A DNA stretch of 38,394 nt from Geobacter sp. (GTDB lineage: Bacteria > Desulfobacterota > Desulfuromonadia > Geobacterales > Geobacteraceae): the NCBI GenBank assembly GCA_003857395.1, contig RPRC01000097.1, positions 1-38,394 of the forward strand, in the 5' to 3' direction. Positions 1-7,220 of the stretch are shown here, in pieces (positions within the stretch are counted from its first letter, which is position 1; each line of letters starts with the position of its first letter). Both the position numbers and the translations under genes were made by a program. Under the pieces are notes generated by a model. It was not told the DNA's origin. It did not search any database and saw only the letters and a list, made by a program, of their open reading frames with translations.

Positions 1-302
1 GGATGAATCAGGAAATAGTCAACAAGAAGAGCAGACAGGGCAGTCGCGGCCAACCCCGGCCCGAGTCCGCCCAGATAGGCACTAAGCATGATCGGGAACA
101 GGAAAAAAATCATCAGGAGTCGGATGTCAAACACTTCCTCAAGGCCAAAGCCGGCAAACAGCGTAGCTACTGTCGCAACCACCGCCCCGATGTAGGCAAG
201 ATACCCTCTCCTGCGGTTCTCCGCGTACCTGCCAGGAACCAAGCATCGAAGAGAATCTCGGAAATTGCTTCCTGAGAATTGTTTCTTATCCTCGGCGTTC
301 AT
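1..302 (-). CDS. DUF4118/KdpD-like membrane sensor, N-terminal fragment
   Basis: The reading frame begins at the ATG ending at 302 and stays open to the left edge, so only about 100 N-terminal residues are visible. A GAGGAGAG ribosome site lies just upstream. After a basic, soluble stretch of about 35 residues there are hydrophobic segments (from about residue 37, and about 65-100). They include the phrases FFLFPIMLSAYLGGLGPGLA and ALLVDYFLIHP, which are typical of the four-helix DUF4118 domain in KdpD and related sensor histidine kinases. The kinase domains, if present, lie outside the window. The protein should sit in the inner membrane; the signal it senses cannot be read from this fragment. 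Confidence 0.8.
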   Translation of the reverse strand, partial: MNAEDKKQFSGSNFRDSLRCLVPGRYAENRRRGYLAYIGAVVATVATLFAGFGLEEVFDIRLLMIFFLFPIMLSAYLGGLGPGLAATALSALLVDYFLIH

Positions 303-650
303 GACTCTCTCCTCAATTCAGAAAAACTGGCTGAATTAAAGGCATGATCTGCAGCGAAGGGCATATCCATCATACCGGCACCTCAAAGGGAGGGAAATCG
401 GCAGATACTCACAATCTGCCACTTGAATGGAGAACGGTGTTCCAAGCCAGTGCTCTTATAATACCATAACCTGCTGAAACACATAGATTATAAATATTTT
501 ATCTGCATAACAGAAATGTCCTCATGGTCACCTATCCTTTCCATTTCTGTCAGTTGTACCTACCTTAATGTTCATTTCCAAAATTTCATACATTTGCAAA
601 AGCCCTGAAAGACAACTCGAGTGGATGATTCGTCCAGTGCGGAAGGATGT

Positions 651-769
651 CTAGTATTACTCCGGCAATCAAACAGCACAACCCTGCTGTAGGGGCGCTG
701 CTTGCCGCGCCCCAATCGGGCAGGGCAAGCACTGCCCTTACCATTGACATGTTTAATTGCCGCCGTAAT
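651..769 (-). repeat. Miniature palindromic element, family A copy 1
   Basis: Read on the minus strand, this segment of about 119 bp matches the segments at 7059-7173 and 32791-32908. All three have ends of the type AGTAYKSCRGCAATTAAA in inverted orientation and an internal GC-rich hairpin built on TAGGGGC and GCCCCTA. It encodes no credible protein. The architecture (short, non-coding, terminal inverted repeats, several copies) is that of a MITE or REP-like element mobilised in trans. Confidence 0.75.
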
Positions 770-789
770 ATCCTGATAAGACTCATTTT

Positions 790-817
790 TTGTGGAAATC
801 CAATTAAAAGGTATACT
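790..817 (+). promoter_or_regulatory. Probable sigma-70 promoter of the beta-CASP gene
   Basis: TTGTGG at 790-795 and TATACT at 812-817 are separated by 16 bp and lie about 70 bp upstream of the ATG at 889. This is the only convincing -35/-10 pair between the repeat element and the gene. Assigned by motif only. Confidence 0.4.
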
Positions 818-888
818 TGTTCAGAGTCCCGACTATCGTTCTTCTGCGGGAAAACTGCCAGAAAGTGAGAAGAGATAAGGAGTTTCCC

Positions 889-2280
889 ATGAAACTGTCA
901 TTTCACGGAGCTGATCAGGATGTAACCGGCTCCTGTCACATGATTGAATGCGCAGGAACGCGGATCCTCATCGACTGCGGGCTATTCCAAGGGGGACGCG
1001 AACTTGCCGAGGAAAACGCCGAGCCTTTCGGCTTCGACCCCGCCACCATCGACGTCTTGCTGCTCACCCATGCCCACCTTGACCACTGCGGGCGCCTGCC
1101 GCTCCTGGTGAAAAAAGGTTTCAAAGGCGAAATCGTCACCACTGCCGCATCCCGGGAACTGGCTCGGCTGGTCATGCTGGATTCCGGCCACCTGCAGGAA
1201 GAGGACGCCCGGAACAAAGCTCGCCATAATGCCCGACGAGGTAAGCGCAAGGAGGACAGTGTCCCCCTGTACACGGAAATTGATGCACTGAACACTCTTG
1301 ACTATTTCGGCAGAAAAGCGTTGTACGACATCCCTCTGGATCTGGCTCCCGGACTGCGTGCAACATTTATCGACGCCGGTCACATCCTTGGCTCAGCGTG
1401 TGTCCATCTGGAAATGGTGGAAAACGACCGCCGGCAGACAGTGCTGTTCTCCGGCGATCTGGGCAATAGTAAAAGGCCGATTTTGCGGGACCCGGCAGCA
1501 CCGCCCAAAGCCGATGTCGTGGTGATGGAAACCACGTACGGGGACCGCCGGCACAAGCCGGTTGATCAGTCGGTCGAAGAACTGTACCGGGCCATATCCG
1601 AGACTTTCAGCCGAGGTGGTAATGTCATCATCCCGACATTTGCGCTGGAACGGGCGCAGGAAATCCTTTATTTCCTCCGCGAAGGGGTAGAGAAAAGCCA
1701 ATTGCCCCGCTCAATGCAGGTCTTTCTCGACTCGCCGATGGCAATCTCCGCCACTTCAATCTTCCAGCGCCACCCGGAGTGTTATGATGAGGAGACCGCA
1801 AAGATTTTCCACCAGGGACACGATCCGTTAAGCCTTCCCGGCCTGCACTTCACGCGCGACACTCAGGATTCCATCGCCATTAACCGCATTGGTGGCGGTG
1901 CGGTGATCATGGCCGGTTCAGGCATGTGCACCGGCGGGCGCGTACGGCATCACCTCAAGCATAACCTCTGGCGAGCGGATTCTAGCATTGTGTTTGTCGG
2001 CTATGCAGCCAACGGTACTCTTGCCCGCGCTATCATAGACGGTGCCAAGCATGTGCACCTCTACGGCGAAGAGATTCCGGTAGCCGCGGCAATTCATACA
2101 ATCAACGGATTTTCCGCACACGCCGACCAGGCGGAACTTCTTGCCTGGCACCGACAAACCGGAAACCCGGAGCGAACTTTTCTTGTTCACGGCGAACAGG
2201 AGACAATGCGTCGCTTCGCGAAGTTGCTGGACAACACCCAGGTGGAAATGCCCGCCCCCCACCAGACCTTCGAGTTGTGA
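889..2280 (+). CDS. Beta-CASP metallo-beta-lactamase fold RNase/exonuclease-like protein
   Basis: This 463-aa protein belongs to the MBL-fold, beta-CASP, RMMBL group (CPSF-73/YSH1-like, COG1236). Such enzymes hydrolyse RNA phosphodiester bonds using two zinc ions. The HAHLDH metal motif is at residues 61-66, a DxGHILGS segment carries the next histidine, the beta-CASP region has METTYGDRRH, and the C-terminal RMMBL part has GFSAHADQ near residue 407 and a final VHGE near 433. All key residues look intact and the length is normal. The frame could extend upstream to 817, but the ATG at 889 has an AAGGAG site at ideal spacing. It appears to be a single-gene unit with its own promoter at 790-817. 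Its RNA substrate is unknown. Confidence 0.9.
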   Translation: MKLSFHGADQDVTGSCHMIECAGTRILIDCGLFQGGRELAEENAEPFGFDPATIDVLLLTHAHLDHCGRLPLLVKKGFKGEIVTTAASRELARLVMLDSGHLQEEDARNKARHNARRGKRKEDSVPLYTEIDALNTLDYFGRKALYDIPLDLAPGLRATFIDAGHILGSACVHLEMVENDRRQTVLFSGDLGNSKRPILRDPAAPPKADVVVMETTYGDRRHKPVDQSVEELYRAISETFSRGGNVIIPTFALERAQEILYFLREGVEKSQLPRSMQVFLDSPMAISATSIFQRHPECYDEETAKIFHQGHDPLSLPGLHFTRDTQDSIAINRIGGGAVIMAGSGMCTGGRVRHHLKHNLWRADSSIVFVGYAANGTLARAIIDGAKHVHLYGEEIPVAAAIHTINGFSAHADQAELLAWHRQTGNPERTFLVHGEQETMRRFAKLLDNTQVEMPAPHQTFEL

Positions 2281-2540
2281 TGTAGACTCGATGGAAACAG
2301 ATGCTTTATCAAGAGGCTGAGAAAATGGACAAAGGAGACAACAGAGACAGGAGCTGAGAGTTCAATGGCAAAGGCAATATCAGTAAAGGCCTGAAGTTCA
2401 GAAATTTCAGTAACAAAGACAGCAGCAGAGTCAGCAGCCCCAGAGGCGACAGCAGCCACAACAGCAGAAACCTGCGATGACTCACTGTACCCTCTTTGAG
2501 TGCGGCGTTGCAGGATTGGAGCATGGGCGGGCCCGGATAT
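2281..2540. other. Gene-free purine-rich spacer
   Basis: The spacer between two converging genes is strongly purine-biased on the plus strand from about 2300 to 2480 (runs of CAGCAG, GACAGC and AAAGGAGAC). The complementary strand gives a Leu-rich 71-codon frame, which is what a skewed sequence yields by chance. No promoter or strong terminator was seen. Confidence 0.5.
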
Positions 2541-3479
2541 TTATTGAAGACCCGTCCCGATCTGTCGCTGAAGCGTCACCTGGTTCTTGTTTTCTTTTGT
2601 CTTGTAGGTAAGGTAATCCTGCTTTTCCAGATCGAGGAGCTGTTTTCTGAAACGACTGGCAAAATTATACCACTCGCTGAGTCTCATACTGAGGCGACGT
2701 TCTTCGGGATAGCGCAACGTATCCATGAAGGTTTGAATCGCGAGATAGTTCCGGACGGCGTTTCTCTCAATTGCGCCGCGACGTCCTCCAATGTAGACGG
2801 GTTTACCGTTTCCGTCCATTCTGATTACCGTAAAACCTACCTTGCTCCGTCCGAAGGTCGCAAAATAGGCCCGTTCCGCGAGGCGAAGCGCAACACTCTC
2901 GCTGTAAGAATAACTGACGCGGACAAAAGTCCTTCGTCCATCAAGTGACAGGGCCTCGAACCTCATCCGATGGTTCTTGGTACTGAAAGGACCAGCATCA
3001 GCACTGAGCACGATATCCAGATATCCCTGCCGCTGTTCGACTTTCCGAAAATGGCAGATGACTTGCCGCGAATCTTCCGGCGGCTGATAGACTTTGCGGC
3101 CAAAGTAAAAAGTCAGCTGCCAACCATCTTCCCGCTTCTGGTAGGTACATGCCTTGACATTGGGAGTTAGGGAGACGATTTCGCACCAGCTAGCTGGAAC
3201 CTGGAGCACTTTGACAACGCTACTGAAGGGATACTCAATGATTCCGTACACATCCACATGCGCTCTGTCGTCCCGCTCGATAGACTCAACGAAGATAGGA
3301 AGGCCAAAGTTATTTTTCTCCAAATTAGCCTTGTTTCGGTGATAGTTGTCGAGCAGAATGTCCTCGCCCTGCCGAGGTTTTTCCAACGCTAAAACAGAAC
3401 CGGGGGATAAAATAAACGCGGCGGCAGCTACAAGCAGGAAGAGTTTCGCTGCGCTCCTGAGCATAAAATTCTGATTCAC
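2541..3479 (-). CDS. Secreted protein of unknown function
   Basis: This 312-aa protein has an N-terminal signal peptide (basic start, then LFLLVAAAAFIL, with a likely cleavage after VLA near residue 30), so it is exported. I chose the GTG at 3479 because AAGGAG lies eight bases upstream; a second GTG three codons earlier is possible. The mature part alternates beta-strand-like and charged stretches (IIEYPFSSVVKVLQVPASWC near residue 80, then VRVSYSYSESVALRLAERAYFATFGRSKVGFTV). That layout is loosely reminiscent of START/SRPBCC lipid-binding folds, but I cannot assign a family. It is followed on the same strand by no close gene, and it starts just downstream of the phospholipase-D-like gene, so the two may be cotranscribed. 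Confidence 0.75.
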   Translation of the reverse strand: MNQNFMLRSAAKLFLLVAAAAFILSPGSVLALEKPRQGEDILLDNYHRNKANLEKNNFGLPIFVESIERDDRAHVDVYGIIEYPFSSVVKVLQVPASWCEIVSLTPNVKACTYQKREDGWQLTFYFGRKVYQPPEDSRQVICHFRKVEQRQGYLDIVLSADAGPFSTKNHRMRFEALSLDGRRTFVRVSYSYSESVALRLAERAYFATFGRSKVGFTVIRMDGNGKPVYIGGRRGAIERNAVRNYLAIQTFMDTLRYPEERRLSMRLSEWYNFASRFRKQLLDLEKQDYLTYKTKENKNQVTLQRQIGTGLQ

Positions 3480-3521
3480 CGTAATCACTCCTTCCGCTAT
3501 GATCCTGCGAGTAACGAAAAG

Positions 3522-4916
3522 TTACAGCCAGCGGGCAAATAAATTCACTAACCACTCCCTGATTTTCGGAAACAATGGTCTCTTTTTCCATTCGTCCCAG
3601 GTAATCTGCCTGGAATTCTCAAGATCCTTGACAAACATTTTCTCCATTTCAACGGCAAACTCGCGGCTCAGAATAACCGCATTCACCTCGTCATTATGCA
3701 ATAAACTCAAGTAGTCCATGTTGGTTGAGCCGACTGTAGACCAGACCTTGTCAATCACCGCGGTTTTTGCATGCAGCAGGGAAGTTTTGTGCTCATAGAT
3801 CTTTACTCCAGATTTCAAAAGCTCGGAATAATGATACCTCTGGGCATAGAATGCCAACTTGGAATCGGTGGTTCCGGGGAGGATGATTGTTACGTCAACT
3901 CCGCGCCCGGCAGCTTCGGTAAGGGCTTTCACGATCTGTTCGTCAGGGATAAAATAGGAATTCGTCAGGTGAATCGAATGCTCGGCAAAAGTGATGGCCG
4001 ACACGTACATAATAAACGGAACCCTGTTGGTCTCTCCGGGAGTGCTGCCAACCACCCGCACCAAGGCAGTACCCTTTTCACTCAGTTCAGGGAAATAGTC
4101 GTTTCTTTCGGAAAGTTCTGGTCCTTTCTGTTTCGACCAGGTGTCAAGAAAGAGCTTCTGGAATTCAGCAACAGCCGGGCCTTCAATTTGAATATCTGTG
4201 TCACGCCAGTGAATTTGAGCTTTTACCTTTTTTTTTCGTGTAAAAGGACTCCTTGAATACACCGCGCTGATGTTGATGCCCCCGATTATGGCGACTTTGC
4301 CGTCAACTATCAGAATCTTGCGGTGGTCCCGGTGTGTCAGCCCCCATTCCTCGCGGGAACTCAGTGGATTTAACGGGTTGAAATTGACGACCTGAATTCC
4401 ACTGTCGCGCAGACGCTGGAAAAATGCATCGGCAACATTGATACTGCCCAAGCTGTCATAGACGATATTCACCTGGACATCTTCCGCCTGTTTTTGCAGC
4501 AAGAGATCGGAAAATTTGCGGCCTGTTTCGTCATCTTCAAAGATATAACTTTCAAGGTTGATATGGTCTTTGGCATTCTGGATTGCTTTGAACATTGCGG
4601 CGTAGGTGGCCGGGCCATCGGCAAGCAGCGTGACCTTGTTCCCTTTGGTCAGCGGGCTTTCGGTGACCGATTCCACCACGGCCGTATGGCGCTCGAGAAA
4701 ATCCGTCGGGTCGGCCGATTGTTGCAGCCGGGCCATGATCGCCTTGCTTTTTTCGGGGGATACCAGTCCTTTGGAGGAAACGATTTGACGAGGTTCCTGT
4801 GAAACAGGAGTTTCATCAATCATTTCAGAGACATCAGGCAAGGTCGCACAACCATTGTTGAGACTCACAAGGGACACGAACAGAGAAAACAATAGGAAAG
4901 GCTTGACGTATTTCAT
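3522..4916 (-). CDS. Phospholipase D / cardiolipin synthase-like lipoprotein
   Basis: This 464-aa protein has two HKD motifs: H198-x-K200-x4-D205 (in HRKILIVD) and H382-x-K384-x4-D389 (in HAKTAVID). This is the signature of the phospholipase D superfamily and of bacterial cardiolipin synthases (ClsB/ClsC type), which join or hydrolyse phospholipid head groups. The N-terminus is a lipoprotein signal with the lipidation cysteine at residue 23 (SLNNGC), so it is probably anchored in the envelope rather than spanning the membrane as ClsA does. The frame extends further upstream, but the ATG at 4916 gives the only sensible signal peptide; its ribosome site is weak. It is the upstream gene of the pair with 2541-3479 (gap about 40 bp). 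Confidence 0.9.
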   Translation of the reverse strand: MKYVKPFLLFSLFVSLVSLNNGCATLPDVSEMIDETPVSQEPRQIVSSKGLVSPEKSKAIMARLQQSADPTDFLERHTAVVESVTESPLTKGNKVTLLADGPATYAAMFKAIQNAKDHINLESYIFEDDETGRKFSDLLLQKQAEDVQVNIVYDSLGSINVADAFFQRLRDSGIQVVNFNPLNPLSSREEWGLTHRDHRKILIVDGKVAIIGGINISAVYSRSPFTRKKKVKAQIHWRDTDIQIEGPAVAEFQKLFLDTWSKQKGPELSERNDYFPELSEKGTALVRVVGSTPGETNRVPFIMYVSAITFAEHSIHLTNSYFIPDEQIVKALTEAAGRGVDVTIILPGTTDSKLAFYAQRYHYSELLKSGVKIYEHKTSLLHAKTAVIDKVWSTVGSTNMDYLSLLHNDEVNAVILSREFAVEMEKMFVKDLENSRQITWDEWKKRPLFPKIREWLVNLFARWL

Positions 4917-5024
4917 GGTGTCTCGCCCCAGTCTCACGTGGACTGTCAAAGCGCTTGAGGGAAGAATACAGCAGCTTTTCTGCCGGCTGGAGCATCCATG
5001 CAACAGCCGGCAGCAAGTGCGCAT

Positions 5025-5063
5025 CTGGTTTCCAGCCAGAGCTTCCGGATGGAAACAAACTGG
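5025..5063. repeat. Small hairpin repeat, family E copy 1
   Basis: GTTTCCAGCC and GGATGGAAAC form the arms of an imperfect hairpin in the spacer upstream of the phospholipase-D-like gene. A relative with the same arms (GTTTCCATCC and GGATGTGAAAC) lies at 25032-25071, also between genes. The shared core is GTTTCCATCCGGAA when the copies are oriented alike. Confidence 0.45.
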
Positions 5064-5151
5064 ATTTCCTGATGGTCAGACGATCCCTTGGCTTCCTGGT
5101 TCTACGGTTACAAGAAGCCTCAGAAGCGGCTGATCGGACTGGACATTACAG

Positions 5152-5466
5152 CTATTTTACAATCAGGTTGTTTTTAACCCCGGTAACCCCTTTAACGCTA
5201 CGGGCTAGTTCTCCGGCCTTGGTAACACTCTCCGCCGAATTGACAAATCCGCTTAACTGGACAACCCCTTTGAAGGTTTCGACATTGATCTGCATGACTT
5301 TTAGATCCGGGTGTGTAAAGATTGCAGATTTTACCTTGGTTGTAATTGCAGTGTCATCGACATACTCGCCGGTGCCTTCCTTGGTCCGCGTTGAAGCACA
5401 GCCAATGAATGAGGTTACCAGTGCCAAGCAGACCATAAATTTTAAAATACGATTCAATTTTACCAT
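5152..5466 (-). CDS. BON-domain lipoprotein (OsmY-like)
   Basis: This 104-aa protein begins with a lipoprotein signal (hydrophobic core, then SFIGCAS with the cysteine at residue 23). The rest is a single BON domain, with the pattern VDDTAITTKVKSAIF, then VQLSGFV and a final GVTGVKNNLIV. BON domains bind phospholipid and are found in OsmY and related periplasmic proteins induced by osmotic or envelope stress. The ATG at 5466 has AAAAAGGAG eleven bases upstream. It lies in a run of envelope lipoprotein genes but has long spacers on both sides, so it is probably transcribed alone. Confidence 0.9.
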   Translation of the reverse strand: MVKLNRILKFMVCLALVTSFIGCASTRTKEGTGEYVDDTAITTKVKSAIFTHPDLKVMQINVETFKGVVQLSGFVNSAESVTKAGELARSVKGVTGVKNNLIVK

Positions 5467-5606
5467 GATGATTTCTCCTTTTTGTTTTGAACTATTATTT
5501 TGTTCAGAAGTATGCCCAAGGAGTAAAATTCAGCTCTCTGCCACTCCTTGTCCCGCTCCCCGAAACGCCCGGGGATTCCTGCTTGTTCATCACTCCTTTC
5601 TTGTAC

Positions 5607-5849
5607 CTACTGCTTGAAGCCGTCGAGCCATTCCCATCCACGGAGCAGCTCCGGAAAGACGGACCCGACATGGACCGTCTTGACCGGGTTGTCTGAGACA
5701 TTGATGACGGCGGTCTCTGCCACCAACGAGACGGTCAGGGAACCGGAAGTCGTGAAGACGTCGAAAGCAGCCTCTGAGTTAGCGAAGGGAACCAGTTCAT
5801 CCAACGGGTGGTGAACCATCAGCAAATGTAACAACCTGATTTCCCTCAC
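5607..5849 (-). CDS. Hypothetical 80-aa protein coupled to the ABM gene
   Basis: The GTG start overlaps the TGA stop of the upstream monooxygenase gene by four bases (GTGA), the usual sign of translational coupling. The sequence has alternating hydrophobic stretches (SLTVSLVAETAVINVSDN, then VKTVHVGSVFPELL) that look coding, but I recognise no family. There is no independent ribosome site. It could be a true small partner gene or a chance frame, so confidence is low. Confidence 0.35.
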   Translation of the reverse strand: MREIRLLHLLMVHHPLDELVPFANSEAAFDVFTTSGSLTVSLVAETAVINVSDNPVKTVHVGSVFPELLRGWEWLDGFKQ

Positions 5850-6166
5850 GCGCGCGCGGCTTTTATCGCCTCCGCACCCGCCGTGGAGGAAACGGTATTG
5901 ATCCTGATCTCCGGCTCCTTGTTGAGGAGTTTCATAGCACCGATCAGAACACCGAAATGGACGGACCTCAAATGGGTGTTCAAGTCACCGCTGGTCTGCC
6001 ACTCTTCCTTGAAATACATACTGTTTTCAGCCTCCAGATCCACATAGCAATTGCAGCTGATGCAACCCTGCTCACGCCGGATCTGGGCGAGTATGGCCTT
6101 AAAGGTTTGAAAGACCTCTTTCTTTTTTTCAGAGGGTACCGTTATCTTGATAGCGACGTCGATCAT
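5846..6166 (-). CDS. ABM-domain (antibiotic biosynthesis monooxygenase-like) protein
   Basis: This 106-aa single-domain protein has the ABM ferredoxin-like fold pattern: IKITVPSEKKKEVFQTF at the start, REQGCISCNCYVDLE in the middle, and FKEEWQTSGDLNTHLRS. The family includes heme-free monooxygenases, heme-degrading IsdG-type enzymes and quinol monooxygenase YgiN, so the substrate cannot be deduced. The ATG at 6166 has AAGGAG at good spacing. It may form a two-gene unit with the small frame overlapping its stop codon. Confidence 0.85.
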   Translation of the reverse strand: MIDVAIKITVPSEKKKEVFQTFKAILAQIRREQGCISCNCYVDLEAENSMYFKEEWQTSGDLNTHLRSVHFGVLIGAMKLLNKEPEIRINTVSSTAGAEAIKAARA

Positions 6167-6478
6167 CGGCTTTCTCCTTGAGACGCTAAACTATTTTCAC
6201 TACAAAGAAACTTTGCAGAATTTTTTTCAATAAGGCATAAGAATCGTTAGCCGCTTCATAACGGTTCCATAACAAATAACGGACCTGCAATCTCATGCAT
6301 AGAGGAACACTCACACCGATGTTTTTGACTGTGAGACTTTCTGCCTTTACCATACGTACAGGCTCACTCCCTGAAAAATCAGGATCAAAGCCGGCAACTC
6401 ACCTCCCCATATGGATCGAGGGATGGTAACTGAGAATTCCGAAAATGTTAAGAAGCCAGAGAATCACAACTCGGACAG
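6167..6478. other. Gene-free spacer
   Basis: About 310 bp with no frame carrying a ribosome site and protein-like content. It should contain the promoter of the ABM gene, but no clear -35/-10 pair was found, and no strong hairpin was seen. Confidence 0.4.
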
Positions 6479-6634
6479 CTACAACCGGCCCATCAAGAGC
6501 AGAATGATCAGAATCAATAGGATCAAGCCAATCCCGCCAGTCGGCAAGTATCCCCAATTTCGGCTATGGGGCCAGGTGGGCAATGCGCCCAGCAACAGTA
6601 AAACCAGGACAACGATTAAAATAGTTCCTAACAT
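6479..6634 (-). CDS. DUF3309 mini membrane protein (51 aa)
   Basis: The 51-residue product starts MLGTILIVVLVLLLLGALP, has TWPHSRNWGYLPTGG in the middle and ends in a second hydrophobic helix. This is the complete DUF3309 pattern: two membrane segments joined by a short loop with conserved P, W and GY residues. The family function is unknown; members are often found with stress genes. A longer frame from a GTG at 6733 exists, but the ATG at 6634 has an AAAGG site and matches the family start. It is the first of three genes here preceded by the sigma-54 promoter (6776-6790) and palindromic site (6887-6920). Confidence 0.9.
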   Translation of the reverse strand: MLGTILIVVLVLLLLGALPTWPHSRNWGYLPTGGIGLILLILIILLLMGRL

Positions 6635-6775
6635 TGTGCTTCGCCTTTCTGCAGTAAAAGATCTGTCTGGTACACCTTCAACAGCCTTGCCCATGTTGAT
6701 TTTGAGGTTGCATCTGAACTTCTCCTCTTTCACAGAAAGAACGACACAGATCGTTTCCTTCTACCAAGGTAAATC

Positions 6776-6790
6776 GCAACTAGCGTGCCA
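6776..6790 (-). promoter_or_regulatory. Sigma-54 promoter P1 (DUF3309 gene)
   Basis: On the minus strand this reads TGGCACGCTAGTTGC, an exact match to the -24/-12 pattern TGGCAC-N5-TTGC. Transcription should start near 6764, leaving a leader of about 130 bases. It lies 97 bp from the palindrome at 6887-6920. Confidence 0.85.
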
Positions 6791-6873
6791 GAGAAGACCT
6801 GATGACATGAAGAGTGCAAGGCACTGAATATGTTGGGGAAATAAGCAGATATACGTTTGTGTGAAGGGGAAAG

Positions 6874-6920
6874 CCGTCAGAGGCTTCCGTCATATATAAC
6901 ATAACTGCCATATGTGACGG
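6874..6920 (-). promoter_or_regulatory. Upstream activator site UAS1
   Basis: A 34-bp inverted repeat at 6887-6920 has arms CCGTCATATA and ATATGTGACGG. An extra CCGTCA half-site starts at 6874, exactly 13 bp before the first arm. The same three-half-site pattern occurs at 9639-9685 and 12254-12300, each time 96-97 bp from a sigma-54 promoter. It probably binds a sigma-54 activator. Confidence 0.8.
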
Positions 6921-7058
6921 AGCACGAGGAGCCAGGCAGATGCACGTCTTGCGCGACTCCCGTTTATCGGCACAGGATAAATGTTTTCGAGGCTGCAGGT
7001 GAGGTCAATCGGACAGTAGTGTCGCTTGAGGTAATCAGTCATGCTTCAGGTTCACGTT

Positions 7059-7173
7059 ATTACGGGGGCAATTAAACATATCAAGGGTAGGGGCTAGGCG
7101 TGCCTCGCTCAATCGGGGCACGGCGCGCCGTGCCCCTACATCAGGATTGTGGTGTTTAATTGCCGAAGTACTA
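7059..7173 (+). repeat. Miniature palindromic element, family A copy 2
   Basis: Starts ATTACGGGGGCAATTAAACA and ends GTGTTTAATTGCCGAAGTAC, giving terminal inverted repeats. The inside is a GC-rich hairpin (GTAGGGGC at left, GCCCCTACA at right). The central sequence differs from copies 1 and 3 (GGCACGGCGCGCCGTGCC here), while the ends are conserved. It lies downstream of the FecR-type gene, between it and the DUF3309 regulatory region. Confidence 0.75.
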
Positions 7174-7220
7174 TTTATACGTTTCAGGCAGCAGTAAAAA
7201 AGGATGGGGAGTCTAATAAA

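Noticed and set aside
2309..2524. 71-codon Leu-rich minus-strand frame as a small membrane protein
   Set aside because: It is the product of a purine-skewed opposite strand and has no convincing ribosome site for its ATG.
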